From Bacteroidota bacterium (GTDB lineage Bacteria; Bacteroidota; Bacteroidia; Bacteroidales; Prolixibacteraceae): a stretch of 5,334 nucleotides of DNA. Shown in pieces: positions 4,233-5,334 of the stretch. Position numbers and translations under genes: made by a program. Position 1 is the first letter of the stretch, and each line of letters starts with the position of its first letter. The notes beneath the pieces are model-generated. The model saw nothing but the letters and a program-made list of their open reading frames with translations. It was not told the DNA's origin and ran no database searches. Where the stretch lies: contig JAUYTA010000901.1 in NCBI GenBank assembly GCA_030695265.1, positions 1 to 5,334 on the forward strand, given 5' to 3'.

Positions 4233-5334
4233 ATGCAAACAGCAACTCATCCTTCAAACGAGGTAAGTTACCTCGATTACAAAGGAAAATACAAAGGAAT
4301 ATTCGGATGGATATTTTCTACCGACCATAAGCGTATCGGCCTTTTATACATGTATTCGATGTTGGTCATGTTCGTGGTGGGCGTAGGTCTTGGACTGGCC
4401 ATGAAACTTGAATTAATTGCACCGGGTAAAACCATCATGGATCCGGGAACATACAATGCAGTTTTTACGGTACATGGCGTAATCATGATTTTCATGATTG
4501 TAATACCCGGACTTCCAGCGGTATTTGGCAACTTTTTCCTCCCCATAATGATCGGAGCCAAAGACGTGTCTTTTCCGAAGTTAAACCTGCTATCCTGGTA
4601 TTTCTATGTAGCGGGCGCATTGCTGGTAATTTCATCAGTACTTTTCGGAAACGGAACACCCGACACCGGATGGACTTTTTACGCTCCTTACAGCTTTAAA
4701 TCGGGAACAAATTTACTTCCTGCCATATTCGGAGCATTTGTACTGGGATTTTCGTCGATTCTAACCGGATTAAACTTTATAGTGACCATACACAGGATGC
4801 GTGCACCAGGCATGACATGGTTTAAAATGCCACTTTTCCCATGGTCGCTATACGGAACAGCCTGGATTCAGTTACTGGCAACCCCTGTTGTTGGAATTAC
4901 GCTGGTGCTTGTCGCACTCGAACGAATTTTTAACATCGGGGTATTTGATCCTGCGTTGGGCGGCGACCCGATTTTATACCAGCATTTATTCTGGATATAT
5001 TCCCACCCCGCCGTTTACGTAATGATACTTCCGGCGATGGGTGCCATTTCTGAAATAATCCCAACATTCTCGCAAAAACATATATTCGGATACCGTGCAA
5101 TCATTGCTTCAACACTGGCCAGCGCCTTTGTAGGTTACTTCGTTTGGGGTCACCACATGTTTACTTCAGGAATGAGCGGAACCGCACAATATACCTTTTC
5201 AATCCTGACATTTATTGTCGCAATACCAAGTGCTATCAAGGTATTTAACTGGATATCAACCATGCACAAGGGTTCTATTAATCCTGAAGCTCCGTTTTTA
5301 TGGGCAGTTAGTTTCATTTTTGTTTTCATGATCG
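4233..5334 (+). CDS. ctaD: aa3/caa3-type cytochrome c oxidase subunit I (A2 subfamily), N-terminal part
   Basis: The gene runs off the window after 367 codons; it starts at ATG 4233 in an A/T-rich leader without Shine-Dalgarno sequence. It is the catalytic haem-copper subunit. Visible ligands are H81 in VHGVIMIF (low-spin haem), H258 in YSHPAVY (CuB), Y262 (the cross-linked Tyr position) and H307-H308 in WGHHMFTSGM (CuB). By spacing, D111 (GAKDVSFP) matches the D-channel entry Asp and K336 (IPSAIKVFNW) the K-channel Lys. The D-channel glutamate of GHPEVY enzymes is replaced: the motif is Y256-S257-H258-P-A260-V. This YSHPxV pattern defines subfamily A2, in which Tyr and Ser take over the glutamate's role. 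STDHKRIG near residue 29 is the normal start of the family core. The second haem ligand (TM10) lies beyond the window. It probably shares a transcript with SCO. Confidence 0.95.
   Translation, partial: MQTATHPSNEVSYLDYKGKYKGIFGWIFSTDHKRIGLLYMYSMLVMFVVGVGLGLAMKLELIAPGKTIMDPGTYNAVFTVHGVIMIFMIVIPGLPAVFGNFFLPIMIGAKDVSFPKLNLLSWYFYVAGALLVISSVLFGNGTPDTGWTFYAPYSFKSGTNLLPAIFGAFVLGFSSILTGLNFIVTIHRMRAPGMTWFKMPLFPWSLYGTAWIQLLATPVVGITLVLVALERIFNIGVFDPALGGDPILYQHLFWIYSHPAVYVMILPAMGAISEIIPTFSQKHIFGYRAIIASTLASAFVGYFVWGHHMFTSGMSGTAQYTFSILTFIVAIPSAIKVFNWISTMHKGSINPEAPFLWAVSFIFVFMI

Noticed and set aside
4277..4561. 94-codon open frame on the minus strand inside ctaD
   Set aside because: It is antisense to strongly conserved subunit I sequence, with no supporting start context or domain.

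Overview
The window reads as part of a respiratory-oxidase locus from a member of the Bacteroidota. All five genes lie on the + strand. The evidence for the phylum is a combination of signs. The proteins have a Bacteroidota-like character (CcoP tail, SCO protein with an extra C-terminal membrane helix, YSHP-type subunit I). Short hairpin repeats typical of intergenic DNA in this phylum crowd the gene boundaries. The two downstream genes with A/T-rich leaders lack Shine-Dalgarno sequences. I cannot place it below phylum from the sequence alone.

Layout: (1) bases 1-195 are the last 64 codons of a cbb3-type oxidase cytochrome c subunit (CcoP). (2) 356-1762 is ccoG, a membrane ferredoxin-like oxidase assembly factor. 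(3) 1923-2369 is ccoH/fixH. (4) 2504-3220 is a small polytopic TauE/SafE-family (COG2836-like) protein with an N-terminal HCxxMC motif, probably involved in metal or redox handling. (5) 3319-4215 is an SCO/SenC-type copper chaperone. (6) 4233 to the window end is the first 367 codons of a haem-copper oxidase subunit I of the aa3/caa3 (A) family, subfamily A2. No gap between genes exceeds 160 bases, apart from the SCO leader if the later start is used. I see no RNA genes, CRISPR, insertion sequences or phage genes.

How the genes fit together: CcoP belongs to the high-affinity cbb3 oxidase. CcoG and CcoH serve its assembly. The TauE/SafE-like protein is probably linked to copper supply. SCO delivers copper to oxidases, classically the CuA site of subunit II. 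The start of the second, lower-affinity oxidase follows only 17 bases after SCO. The segment therefore joins the end of a microaerobic oxidase cluster to the start of an aa3-type cluster.

The least ordinary part is the DNA between genes. Short repeats sit against almost every start and stop codon from ccoP to the TauE/SafE gene. Two near-identical G-rich hairpin modules place GGGGGAGG just before the ATG of ccoG and of ccoH. A third, inverted and interrupted copy supplies the last codons and stop of ccoG and can pair with the copy in front of ccoH. An 18-base perfect palindrome follows ccoH, and two arrays with a 7-base period precede the TauE/SafE gene. These are repeat-biology and possible translation-coupling observations. 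I see no sign of an unknown gene system here.
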